A program made the position numbers and the translations under genes. 6,282 bases of DNA. Origin: Ectothiorhodospiraceae bacterium. GTDB taxonomy: Bacteria > Pseudomonadota > Gammaproteobacteria > Thiohalomonadales > Thiohalomonadaceae. The notes under the pieces were generated by a model. It saw only the letters and a list, made by a program, of their open reading frames with translations. It did not search any database and was not told the origin of the DNA. The stretch is taken from assembly GCA_007125455.1 (NCBI GenBank), contig SLDE01000082.1, positions 1 through 6,282 of the forward strand, read 5' to 3'. Positions within the stretch are counted from its first letter, which is position 1. Every line of letters begins with the position of its first letter. Of the stretch, positions 1 through 6,156 are shown in pieces.

Positions 1-1470
1 GGCCTCGGCCTCACCGCTAGCGCTGGCAGTGGTGGCGGTTTCCTCTTCGCTGGGCGGTGGCAGGTAGCGATCTGCGTCGATCTCGTCCAGTGCCAGTTGG
101 TAGCGGATCACCGGGGCCTCAAAGCGGCGCAATGACAGGTTGCCGGTTAGGCGGCTCTGATCAAGCTGCAGTTGCAGCTTGCTGAGGGCAAGATTGTCCA
201 TGCCTGCCTGAAAGTCGGTGGAGATGCTGGCGAGGATCAGGGTGTTGGGGTCTGCCATCTCCGGTGCTTCAATACCCAGGCGCTCCATCAATTGTCGCGG
301 GACGAATTCATTGCTGCGCAGTTGGCCGCTAATGGCGGGATCGTCGATGAGCTGCTTGACGGCCAGCTGTAGCTGCAACTCCATCCCCAACGCGCTGAGC
401 AGCAGTTGGCGCATATCCAGCTGCTGGGTGGCCAGGTCGACACTGAAATCACTGGCGATGCGGCTGCCCTGGAGGGAACGTACATCCAGATCGTCGGGCA
501 GTTCAGCAATGCGCGATAGCGCGGTGGTGTCTTTGACCTCTAGTGCGAACTGGCCGCTGGCGGCGGGATCGCCGAGGATTTGGCGGACATCAACCGTGGC
601 ACTGAGCTCGGCACCCAGGGCGTTGAGAACGAGCCCTTGAACCGTTGCGGTTTGTTGCTTGAGGTCGGCGGCGAGATCGGCGGCGAGTCGCAATTGGAGC
701 TGTTCGCCGGGGATCAGCGCTGATTTGGCATCCACCTCCAGGCGGGTGGCATCCAGACGGTAGCGCTGATTGGCGAGGTCCAGCCCGATACGGGTGTCGA
801 GTTTGAACCGGGCCTCTAGCTCGGGCTCGTTGAGGGCGATGCGGGCATCCATCTCCAGTGGGATCGCTCGGTGCAGACTGATCTGTCCGGTACGCAGGTT
901 GAAGTCGCTGAGGATGGCGGTCTGATCGGCCATGTCGTCCTGCCAGCGAACATTGGCGTCCAGGATCTCGATCCCACCGATGGCCAGGCCCTCAAGGATC
1001 TGTTCGGGGGAGGTGGTGGCTTGCTTTGGCTCGCTTGGGGCAGCGGTTTCCGAGGGTTCGCTGGGTTCACCGGCCAGGTCATCCCAGTTGCTGCGCCCAT
1101 CGGCGAGGCGGTGCAGGTTGAGGGTCAGCCCGTGCAGCGCAACGGTGTCCACCTCCGCCTGCATGCGCAGCAGTGGCAGCAAGCGAACCCTCAGGTCGGC
1201 ACGGCGGATCCCGGCAAAGGGCTCATCGGCGAAGCCGGGGGCGTTGCCCAGCTCCAGTTGCCCCAACTCAAGTCCCAGCCAGGGAAAGAAGGAGAAGCTG
1301 ATCTCACCATCGATGCGCAGCTCCCGCCCGGTCTCCTGTTGCACCTTGTCGGCGATCTGTTCGCGGTAGTCATTGGGGTCGATGAAGACCATCACGGCGA
1401 TGACCGCCAGGACAAAGAGGCCGATGAGCAGGCCGACAAGGCCAAGGATCCATTTAATGAGGCGGGCCAT
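1..1470 (-). CDS. asmA: AsmA family envelope protein, N-terminal 490 codons (3' end outside window)
   Basis: The reading frame is open from an ATG at 1470 to the window edge, so the C-terminus is missing. Residues 5-30 form one uncleaved hydrophobic helix (LIKWILGLVGLL followed by a further aliphatic run). The next stretch has the AsmA hallmark segments FIDPNDYREQI, TGRELRIDGEISFSFFPWLGLELG and GRSNWDDLA (near 123-133). A Pro/Glu/Ser/Ala-rich linker covers about 132-155. Residues about 271-315 and 347-391 are two related units offset by 76 residues (NALGAELS...LGDPAASGQF and SALGMELQ...IDDPAISGQL), typical of the repetitive beta-rich periplasmic part. The fragment ends with a second acidic/Ser/Ala linker after DADRYLPP. 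AsmA-family proteins are anchored in the inner membrane with the body in the periplasm, and are linked to outer-membrane assembly and lipid transport. The start is supported by GGAG seven bases upstream (1478-1481). Family call is confident; strict orthology to E. coli asmA is not proven. Confidence 0.9.
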   Translation of the reverse strand, partial: MARLIKWILGLVGLLIGLFVLAVIAVMVFIDPNDYREQIADKVQQETGRELRIDGEISFSFFPWLGLELGQLELGNAPGFADEPFAGIRRADLRVRLLPLLRMQAEVDTVALHGLTLNLHRLADGRSNWDDLAGEPSEPSETAAPSEPKQATTSPEQILEGLAIGGIEILDANVRWQDDMADQTAILSDFNLRTGQISLHRAIPLEMDARIALNEPELEARFKLDTRIGLDLANQRYRLDATRLEVDAKSALIPGEQLQLRLAADLAADLKQQTATVQGLVLNALGAELSATVDVRQILGDPAASGQFALEVKDTTALSRIAELPDDLDVRSLQGSRIASDFSVDLATQQLDMRQLLLSALGMELQLQLAVKQLIDDPAISGQLRSNEFVPRQLMERLGIEAPEMADPNTLILASISTDFQAGMDNLALSKLQLQLDQSRLTGNLSLRRFEAPVIRYQLALDEIDADRYLPPPSEEETATTASASGEAEA

Positions 1471-1474
1471 GGTG

Positions 1475-1481
1475 CTTCTCC
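1475..1481 (-). promoter_or_regulatory. Ribosome binding site of the asmA-family gene
   Basis: Reading the minus strand, GGAGAAG stands just upstream of the ATG at 1470, with seven bases between GGAG and the start codon. It fixes the start that places the hydrophobic anchor at the very N-terminus. Confidence 0.7.
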
Positions 1482-1583
1482 ACAATTGGTTTGCTTATCC
1501 GATAAAGGTACTCGCGAACTGTGGGACAGTAAAGGTGGTGGATGGTTTTATGCGGGGATGGAGGGAATCGACCATTCTGTCTG

Positions 1584-1646
1584 GAGGGCGAAGACCATGG
1601 ATGGTCTTCGTCAACCCTCGGTCAAACGAGGCCAATGCACCGAGGG
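1584..1646 (-). other. Cluster of inverted repeats between tRNA-Gly and the asmA-family gene
   Basis: A perfect inverted repeat has arms CGAAGACCAT (1589-1598) and ATGGTCTTCG (1601-1610) around GG. It can extend outward by GAGGG (1584-1588) pairing with CCCTC (1615-1619), leaving a four-base bulge. A second inverted repeat pairs CCCTCGGT (1615-1622) with ACCGAGGG (1639-1646). The two share the 1615-1619 block, so in RNA they exclude each other. Neither hairpin is followed by a T-run on either strand, so neither is a standard intrinsic terminator. In a transcript leaving the tRNA, they lie in its 3' trailer and in the leader of the asmA-family gene. As DNA, the 22-bp palindrome could be an operator. 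Function is not known. Confidence 0.5.
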
Positions 1647-1659
1647 GATGAAGATAAAG

Positions 1660-1733
1660 TGGAGCGGGTGAAGGGAATCGAACCCTCGTATGCAGCTTGG
1701 GAAGCTGCCGTTCTACCATTGAACTACACCCGC
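1660..1733 (-). tRNA. glyU: tRNA-Gly, anticodon CCC, with encoded CCA
   Basis: On the minus strand all parts of a 74-nt tRNA are present: acceptor stem GCGGGTG/CACCCGC (seven pairs), D arm GTTC/GAAC with loop AATGGTA, anticodon stem GCAGC/GCTGC, loop TTCCCAA giving anticodon CCC, a four-base variable loop, T arm GAGGG/CCCTT (one G-T pair) with loop TTCGATT, discriminator T, and encoded CCA (1660-1662). The layout matches the E. coli glyU type of tRNA-Gly that reads GGG codons. It lies 49 bp downstream of the PilZ-like gene stop, on the same strand, and has its own candidate promoter. Confidence 0.97.
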
Positions 1734-1738
1734 TTGCT

Positions 1739-1765
1739 GCGACGGATTCTAGCACCAGCCGTCGC
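1739..1765 (-). promoter_or_regulatory. Candidate extended -10 promoter for tRNA-Gly, framed by an inverted repeat
   Basis: Minus strand TG-C-TAGAAT (1746-1754) is an extended -10 element, TAGAAT matching TATAAT at five of six bases. No good -35 is seen at 16-18 bp spacing. The start would fall near 1739, about six bases before the mature tRNA, after a GC-rich discriminator (CCGTCG), as is common at stringently controlled stable-RNA promoters. The element sits inside an inverted repeat with arms GCGACGG and CCGTCGC (1739-1745 and 1759-1765, 13-base spacer). That repeat might instead be a hairpin ending the upstream gene, but it has no T-tract. Confidence 0.45.
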
Positions 1766-1782
1766 GTTGCGGTAGTACTAAT

Positions 1783-3585
1783 CTAAAGCTTGTCCCACAA
1801 CTCGTCGAACTGCGCTGGTTTGCGCTGGGGCCTGGGGGAATCGTGGTGGGTGAGTTGGTGCAGGCGCAGGTTGAGGGCCTCCAGATCGGTTCCTTCTTCC
1901 AGGTTGCCCTCCTCGGCAATGGAGGGGTGCAGGACGAAGTGGTGGCTGATGAATAGTGAGGAGACCGCCTGGCAGCGGCGCAGCTCGATGGGCACTTCGT
2001 AGCCATCGACCACCAGGGTCAGCTGGCGGGCTGACAGGCCCGGCAGGTTGGGTAGATAGAGCTGTGGGTGCCCGTCCAGGCCGATCCCTAGCAGCCCGGC
2101 GAGCGGGGTGTTGTGTTCACCGTCGTGCATGATGCAAAGAACAGGCTCGATCTCGTTGGATAACAGCATTACCCCGGTATTGAGTTTGTCTTGCTGCTGC
2201 TCGACCCAGCGGATCTCGCCCAGCTGCATGGTGGCACCGGGTTGTGAGCGCAGGCCAATGAGTTCGCCGGTACTGAGGCTGTCCACATCGCTGCTGTTGA
2301 ACAGCAGGCGGAAGCCACTGGAGCTGGCATCACCCTCGGTGGCGCTGATGTAGTGGTATTCTGATTGCGCCTCGTCCGCCGACCAGGAGTTGCTGGTCAG
2401 CTCGGTGGGAAAAAACAGGCTGTCCCACACGGTCTCGTTGCTGCGGGCCCGCCCGGTTTTTTTCTTGGGTTTGAGGGGAACCAGGGCTTTGAGTTCATCG
2501 CCGTAGTGCTGATCGCTGATTCCGTCACGGTTGCCCATGTTTTCCCTGCGCAGCAGGCTGAACAGTGCGCTGATCCCTAGCGCGGCCCGATGCTGGTGGT
2601 GGCCGGGCTGGCGGGTTTTGCGCTCATCGGTAGGTACCTGCCAGGCCTGGGCAAGGATGGTGAGGGTTTGCTGTGTGAGCTTGCCGGGGGTCTCGTCGGT
2701 GGTGGCAGCGAGCTTTTCCTGTATCGCCTGCTGCAGGGCGCTGAGTTCCAGTAGCAGTGCCGGTGAGTCGCCCAAGGCCTCCGGGGCGCTGTGCGCAGCC
2801 GGGGTGGTGTGTGGGCTGTCGGCATCCAGGCGGATCCAGTAGGCATGGTGTGTCGTGCCCCACTGTGTCGGCTCCAATAATTGTGCCTTGAGTGACCAGG
2901 CCGGAAGTTGTTCACGTACCAGCGCCTGCTGCTCGCTGGTGAGCAGGGCCGGGTCGACCAGGGCGCTAAGCTGGGCCTGCAGATAGGCCTGCTCGATGCT
3001 TTGATGGAACTCCGAGGGCCAGGGCTGAACCAGGTTTTTTTCGTGCAGTTCGTTTTTCCTGGCCTCTTGGTAGAGCTTGTGGATCGCCAGCCACAGGCCG
3101 CTGGCGTAGGGTTGATGGGTGAGGCGTTGCGTCTGAAGCAGTTGGCCCATGTAGTGCAGCATGCGGTGCATCGACTGGGGCCAGAGCTTGTGGTGCGCCA
3201 TGCGGAACAGCCATGAGCCCTGCTCATGGCTGTCCAGAATTGCCTGGTAGGCGATGATCGCCTCGCTAAGCAGTTGTTGAAGAAACTGGCTTATTTCTAG
3301 GGCCTTGCCTGGTAGTGGCAGTGGCTGGTTGGAGAGTTTGTATAGAAACGACTCGACCACCGAGTGTAGCGGTGTGGCGATGCTATCGAGCAGGTGCTTG
3401 CGCTGCTCGACAGATAGAGTGAGGCGGTTGGTCTCATAGAGCACCCCATAGAGCATGCGGGCCGATTCGCCCATATTGCCCAGTGGCAAGCCCGCACACC
3501 ACTGCTCTACGGCCTGCTTGCTGCAGTCAAAGGCACCCTTGCCGGGTGGGCCTTGTTCGGGGACACGAAGGTTCAGACTATCCAT
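1783..3585 (-). CDS. Large protein with probable C-terminal atypical PilZ domain
   Basis: The product has 600 residues from the ATG at 3585 to TAG at 1783. There is no signal peptide or membrane segment, so it is probably cytoplasmic. Residues about 1-260 are helix-rich and Leu/Gln-rich with conserved-looking Trp/His clusters (FRMAHHKLWPQSMHRMLHYMG). A variable Ala/Pro/His-rich stretch follows, then a basic segment (KPKKKTGRAR). Near 410-500 is a beta-rich segment with DASSSG at 419-424, fitting the PilZ DxSxxG motif, followed by GELIGLRSQ, GEIRWVEQQQ and TGVMLL as in PilZ-like domains. No clear RxxxR motif precedes it, so c-di-GMP binding is uncertain. From memory, similar long proteins occur in other gammaproteobacteria; role unknown. 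The chosen start has no Shine-Dalgarno (C-run upstream). An in-frame GTG at 3678 would add 31 residues, MQKQVVGTRL onward, which look less natural than MDSLNLRVP. The gene is real; the domain call is moderate. Confidence 0.6.
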   Translation of the reverse strand: MDSLNLRVPEQGPPGKGAFDCSKQAVEQWCAGLPLGNMGESARMLYGVLYETNRLTLSVEQRKHLLDSIATPLHSVVESFLYKLSNQPLPLPGKALEISQFLQQLLSEAIIAYQAILDSHEQGSWLFRMAHHKLWPQSMHRMLHYMGQLLQTQRLTHQPYASGLWLAIHKLYQEARKNELHEKNLVQPWPSEFHQSIEQAYLQAQLSALVDPALLTSEQQALVREQLPAWSLKAQLLEPTQWGTTHHAYWIRLDADSPHTTPAAHSAPEALGDSPALLLELSALQQAIQEKLAATTDETPGKLTQQTLTILAQAWQVPTDERKTRQPGHHQHRAALGISALFSLLRRENMGNRDGISDQHYGDELKALVPLKPKKKTGRARSNETVWDSLFFPTELTSNSWSADEAQSEYHYISATEGDASSSGFRLLFNSSDVDSLSTGELIGLRSQPGATMQLGEIRWVEQQQDKLNTGVMLLSNEIEPVLCIMHDGEHNTPLAGLLGIGLDGHPQLYLPNLPGLSARQLTLVVDGYEVPIELRRCQAVSSLFISHHFVLHPSIAEEGNLEEGTDLEALNLRLHQLTHHDSPRPQRKPAQFDELWDKL

Positions 3586-3720
3586 AGGGGGGCGCTCGGT
3601 AAGATGGTTGCCTGGCCTTAGTATGGCGCTAATCGGCAGGAAAATGAACAGGCGGGTGCCGACAACTTGCTTTTGCACACAGATTGACGCCGCCCTGCGC
3701 TGCCGCTAGTCTTGGCGACC

Positions 3721-3921
3721 ATGAATATCTATCTGAATGGTGAGGCACGCCAGGTGCCGGAACGGTGTACCGCCCAGCAGCTGGTCGATGAACTCGGCCT
3801 GGCTGGCAAGCGGATCGCCATGGAAGTGAATCGGGAGATCATCCCGCGCAGCGGTTATGGTGAGCATGTCCTGCAGCCTGAGGACAGTATCGAGATCGTT
3901 CATGCCATCGGTGGTGGCTAA
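3721..3921 (+). CDS. thiS: ThiS, sulfur carrier protein of thiazole synthesis
   Basis: This 66-residue protein has the ubiquitin-like ThiS fold pattern: first beta strand MNIYLNGE, a helix containing AQQLVDELGL, the strand KRIAMEVNREIIPRS, a hydrophobic EDSIEIVHAI strand and the ending IGGG. The C-terminal Gly-Gly is the reactive end. In the family it is adenylated by a ThiF-type enzyme, turned into a thiocarboxylate, and passes sulfur to ThiG. Length is normal for the family. ATG at 3721 is chosen because it gives the standard MNIYLNGE start; an in-frame TTG at 3712 would add only three residues. The Shine-Dalgarno is weak (only GGCG at 3714-3717). thiG follows 37 bp later on the same strand, which implies co-transcription. 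No thiF is present. The 135 bp upstream, shared with the divergent PilZ-like gene, has no recognisable TPP riboswitch core. Confidence 0.94.
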   Translation: MNIYLNGEARQVPERCTAQQLVDELGLAGKRIAMEVNREIIPRSGYGEHVLQPEDSIEIVHAIGGG

Positions 3922-3947
3922 GCGCCAGCCCCGCCCCACAACTAACC

Positions 3948-3953
3948 AGGAAG
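3948..3953 (+). promoter_or_regulatory. Ribosome binding site of thiG
   Basis: AGGAAG lies five bases before the ATG at 3959 and decides the start of thiG over in-frame upstream codons that would overlap thiS. Confidence 0.75.
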
Positions 3954-3958
3954 CATCC

Positions 3959-4747
3959 ATGTCCCAACTACACGACCCTCTGATCATCGCCGGGGTAGAG
4001 TACCGTTCCCGCCTGCTCACCGGCACCGGCAAGTACCGTGATCTGGAAGAGACCCGTCTGGCCACCGAGGCGGCCGATGCCGAGATCGTCACCGTGGCGA
4101 TCCGCCGATCCAATATCGGCCAGGACCCCAACGAGCCGAACCTGCTAGAGGTGTTGCCACCAGACAGGTACACCATCTTGCCCAACACCGCCGGTTGTTA
4201 TACCGCCGAGGACGCGGTGCGTACCTGCCGCCTGGCGCGGGAACTGCTGGACGGCCACGACCTGGTCAAGCTGGAGGTGCTGGGGGATGAAAAGACCCTC
4301 TATCCCGACGTGACCGCCACCCTGGAGGCCACCGAGATCCTGGTGCGCGAGGGCTTCAAGGTGATGGTCTATACCTCCGATGACCCGATCCTCGCCAAAC
4401 GCCTGGAAGAGATGGGCTGCGTGGCGGTGATGCCGTTGGCTGCGCCGATTGGCTCCGGCCTGGGGGTGCAAAATCCCTACAACATCCTCACCATTGTAGA
4501 AAACGCCAATGTACCGATCCTGGTCGATGCCGGCGTGGGTACCGCCTCCGATGCGGCGGTGGCGATGGAGCTGGGGGTCGATGGGGTATTGATGAACACC
4601 GCCATCGCCGGAGCCAAAGACCCGGTGCTAATGGCCTCGGCCATGAAAAAGGCCGTGGAGGCCGGGCGCGAGGCCTATCTGGCCGGGCGCATCCCCAAAA
4701 AACGCTACGCCTCCGCCTCCAGCCCCATCGACGGGACGTTTTTCTAA
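3959..4747 (+). CDS. thiG: ThiG, thiazole synthase
   Basis: This is a complete 262-residue ThiG, normal length for the family. It joins 1-deoxy-D-xylulose 5-phosphate, dehydroglycine and the sulfur of ThiS thiocarboxylate into the thiazole phosphate used for thiamin. Family hallmarks are seen in order: SRLLTGTGKY near 17-26, TVAIRRSNIG (45-54), LPNTAGCYTAEDAV (74-87), DLVKLEVLGD (101-110), the phosphate-binding GSGLGVQNP region, and ILVDAGVGTASDAAVAMELG with GVLMNTAIAGA. Lys104 in VKLEV matches the lysine that forms the Schiff base with the sugar substrate in known ThiG enzymes. It is a TIM-barrel cytosolic enzyme. It forms a two-gene unit with thiS and is followed, after a repeat-bounded gap, by trmB; I recall the same thiS-thiG-trmB order in Pseudomonas aeruginosa. 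The glycine-derived partner (ThiO or ThiH) is not encoded here. Confidence 0.98.
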   Translation: MSQLHDPLIIAGVEYRSRLLTGTGKYRDLEETRLATEAADAEIVTVAIRRSNIGQDPNEPNLLEVLPPDRYTILPNTAGCYTAEDAVRTCRLARELLDGHDLVKLEVLGDEKTLYPDVTATLEATEILVREGFKVMVYTSDDPILAKRLEEMGCVAVMPLAAPIGSGLGVQNPYNILTIVENANVPILVDAGVGTASDAAVAMELGVDGVLMNTAIAGAKDPVLMASAMKKAVEAGREAYLAGRIPKKRYASASSPIDGTFF

Positions 4748-4753
4748 CCATTT

Positions 4754-4899
4754 CAACGCAGGGTTCGCAGAGAACGCAGAGCAACACCTTGATTGTATGG
4801 GGGCTGCTCGTAACACACGGGCTACAGTATGAACTGTTGCCGTGGCCCGCACGGGATCCGCCAGGCTGCATCTCGGCGAGCTCTGTGTCCTCTGCGTTG
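4754..4899 (+). repeat. 146-bp segment bounded by imperfect 19-bp inverted repeats
   Basis: The left end CAACGCAGGGTTCGCAGAG (4754-4772) and the reverse complement of the right end, CAACGCAGAGGACACAGAG (4881-4899), agree at 15 of 19 positions, with the best match at the outer eight bases. The left copy continues in the same vocabulary (AACGCAGAG, 4773-4781). Between them is a potential stem-loop: CACGG (4816-4820) with CCGTG (4840-4844), then ACAGT (4824-4828) with ACTGT (4833-4837) around ATGA. There is no coding potential and I see no clear target duplication. It starts seven bases after the thiG stop and ends two bases before the trmB ribosome binding site. The layout fits a small dispersed non-autonomous repeat or a structured intergenic RNA element. 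Confidence 0.5.
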
Positions 4900-4910
4900 A
4901 CAAGGCCTTC

Positions 4911-5600
4911 ATGAACAAGACCTCCCATTTTCGTCGTATCCGCTCCTTTGTGCGTCGCGAGGGTCGGCTTACGCCGGGCCAGCAGCGTGCGATGGATGTG
5001 CTGTTTCCCCGCTTCGGCCTGGAACCGGAGGACGGCCCCTTTGAGCTGGACGCCATCTTTGGGCGCTCTGCGCCGCGCATTCTGGAGATCGGCTTTGGCA
5101 ACGGCGAGTCGCTGGCGGAGATCGCCCGCCATCACCCCGAGAATGACTATATCGGCATTGAGGTGCACCGCCCTGGGGTAGGGCATCTGCTGAGAAAGAT
5201 CGAAGAGTTGGGACTGAGCAATCTACGGGTGGTTTGCGCAGATGCGGTAGAGGTGTTGGAGCACAACATCCCGGACGGCTCGCTGGATGGTCTCTATCTG
5301 TTCTTTCCCGATCCCTGGCACAAGAAGCGTCACCACAAACGCCGTCAGGTGCAGCCCGAGTGGGCGCAACTGGTGCGCCGCAAGCTGCGCATTGGCGGCA
5401 AACTGCACATGGCCACCGACTGGCAGGAATACGCCGAGCATATGCTGGCGGTGCTAAGCGTGGCCGAGGGCTTTAGCAACACCTCGCCCGATGGGGGCTA
5501 CCTCCCCCGCCCCGACTATCGCCCCGAGACCAAGTTTGAACGCCGTGGTCAGCGCCTGGGTCACGGGGTATGGGATCTGATCTTCGCGCGCAGCAGCTGA
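4911..5600 (+). CDS. trmB: TrmB, tRNA (guanine-N7-)-methyltransferase
   Basis: This is a complete 229-residue protein, close to the usual size (about 240 in E. coli). It uses S-adenosylmethionine to make m7G at position 46 in the variable loop of tRNAs. Motifs in order: RSFVRREGRLTPGQ near 11-24, the SAM-binding loop ILEIGFGNGESL (57-68), IGIEVH (81-86) whose Glu84 should bind the ribose, VVCADA (107-112), the family signature FFPDPWHKKRHHKRR (131-145), MATDWQEYAEHML (167-179), and the end motif TKFERRG (207-213). All key residues seem present. The start at ATG 4911 gives the usual N-terminus, with AAGG (4902-4905) five bases upstream. An in-frame GTG farther up (4842) would add 23 residues read out of the inverted-repeat segment and is rejected. 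Same strand as thiG, 163 bp downstream, so readthrough is possible. Confidence 0.97.
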   Translation: MNKTSHFRRIRSFVRREGRLTPGQQRAMDVLFPRFGLEPEDGPFELDAIFGRSAPRILEIGFGNGESLAEIARHHPENDYIGIEVHRPGVGHLLRKIEELGLSNLRVVCADAVEVLEHNIPDGSLDGLYLFFPDPWHKKRHHKRRQVQPEWAQLVRRKLRIGGKLHMATDWQEYAEHMLAVLSVAEGFSNTSPDGGYLPRPDYRPETKFERRGQRLGHGVWDLIFARSS

Positions 5601-5651
5601 GCCCTGCTTGTAGGCCAGAGCCCGACAGCGGCGCGGATGCTTCTCTGCTAC

Positions 5652-5721
5652 ACTCCCCCCACGCGATCTACTGAATATAGTAACTACTCACCTACTGGCT
5701 TCGTTATGCCTGGGGGGGAGT
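5652..5721 (+). repeat. 9-bp perfect inverted repeat upstream of the SCP-2-like gene
   Basis: ACTCCCCCC (5652-5660) and GGGGGGAGT (5713-5721) are exact reverse complements separated by 52 bases that are AT-richer than the surroundings and contain three CTACT words. In RNA this could close a long stem-loop just before the promoter-like stretch at 5738; in DNA it may simply be matching G- and C-runs. No known riboswitch was recognised. TACTGAA also occurs twice, at 5669-5675 and 5725-5731. Confidence 0.4.
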
Positions 5722-5737
5722 ACATACTGAAGATATA

Positions 5738-5757
5738 TATAATATTGTGAGGGGAGG
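5738..5757 (+). promoter_or_regulatory. Candidate -10 box and ribosome binding site of the SCP-2-like gene
   Basis: TATAAT (5738-5743), an exact -10 consensus, sits in an AT-rich island quite unlike the GC-rich surroundings. Positions about 17 bp upstream read GGGGAG, a poor -35, so an activator may be needed. A second -10-like TATAGT lies at 5676-5681. The start would be near 5750, giving a very short leader. GGAGG (5753-5757), four bases before the ATG at 5762, is a strong Shine-Dalgarno and decides that start over the in-frame GTG at 5747. Confidence 0.5.
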
Positions 5758-5761
5758 ATCG

Positions 5762-6151
5762 ATGAGCGAGTTATTTTCCGAGATCTGGATGCAAGGTCTG
5801 CAACAGCGCTGGAACGCCGACGAGACGGTGGTCAAGCCCCTGGCGGAGGCCAAGTTCAACGCGCGCATCGCCTACGGCTTTAAGGGTGAGGACAGCCCAC
5901 GGGGGATGTTGGTGATCCAGCAGGGCAAGGCGGTGCAGGCCGGCAGCTATGATGGTGGTGAGCTGGACTGGGATCTGCGTGCCGAACCGCAGAGGTGGCA
6001 GGAGTGGATCGACTCCGGCTTTGGGCTGAGCAAGCTCGGCCCGGCGGTGGCCACCGGGGCCCTGCATTTTGCCCAGGGCAACTATCGCCAAATGATCCGC
6101 AACCCTGCCCTTAGCCACCCCTTTCTGCACCACTTCGAGTTGATGGAGTAA
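5762..6151 (+). CDS. Small SCP-2-like (sterol carrier protein) lipid-binding domain protein
   Basis: This is a 129-residue single-domain protein without signal peptide or membrane helix, so presumably cytosolic. Its pattern fits the SCP-2 sterol-transfer family: an N-terminal helix (FSEIWMQGLQQRWNAD), beta strands through ARIAYGFK, GMLVIQQGKAVQAG and ELDWDLRAEPQRWQEWI (68-83), then the conserved second half GALHFAQGNYRQMIRNPALSHPF (99-121) with the G-[DN]-Y...M..NP core, and the end HHFELME. Members bind hydrophobic ligands such as fatty acyl chains; in bacteria without sterols the ligand and role are mostly unknown. It looks to be its own transcription unit, 161 bp after trmB. The domain call comes from recognised pattern, not a search. 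Confidence 0.78.
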   Translation: MSELFSEIWMQGLQQRWNADETVVKPLAEAKFNARIAYGFKGEDSPRGMLVIQQGKAVQAGSYDGGELDWDLRAEPQRWQEWIDSGFGLSKLGPAVATGALHFAQGNYRQMIRNPALSHPFLHHFELME

Positions 6152-6156
6152 CAAAG

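Noticed and set aside
871..1671. Plus-strand 266-codon open frame
   Set aside because: It runs antisense to the clear AsmA-family frame and into the tRNA; its composition is a GC-rich mirror with no recognisable domain.
1495..1755. Minus-strand 86-codon open frame reading SSMVERQLPKLHTRVRFPSPAP
   Set aside because: It is the tRNA-Gly gene read as protein. This kind of peptide is a familiar false annotation over tRNA genes.
2577..3227. Minus-strand 216-codon open frame inside the PilZ-like gene
   Set aside because: It is a second frame of the same strand, rich in Pro/Arg/Ser/Thr as expected from a frame shift of GC-rich DNA; the 600-residue frame has better protein character.
3586..3678. N-terminal extension of the PilZ-like protein from GTG at 3678
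   Set aside because: The 31 extra residues have no supporting ribosome binding site and no clear signal peptide. The ATG at 3585 was kept, although it too lacks a Shine-Dalgarno.
3684..3711. Possible thiS promoter: TTGACG (3684-3689) and TAGTCT (3706-3711)
   Set aside because: The -35 is good but the -10 matches only three of six and the start would fall about three bases before the ATG. Possible only for a nearly leaderless mRNA; too weak to list.
4488..5186. Minus-strand 232-codon open frame
   Set aside because: It overlaps thiG and trmB on the opposite strand, both of which have unmistakable family motifs.
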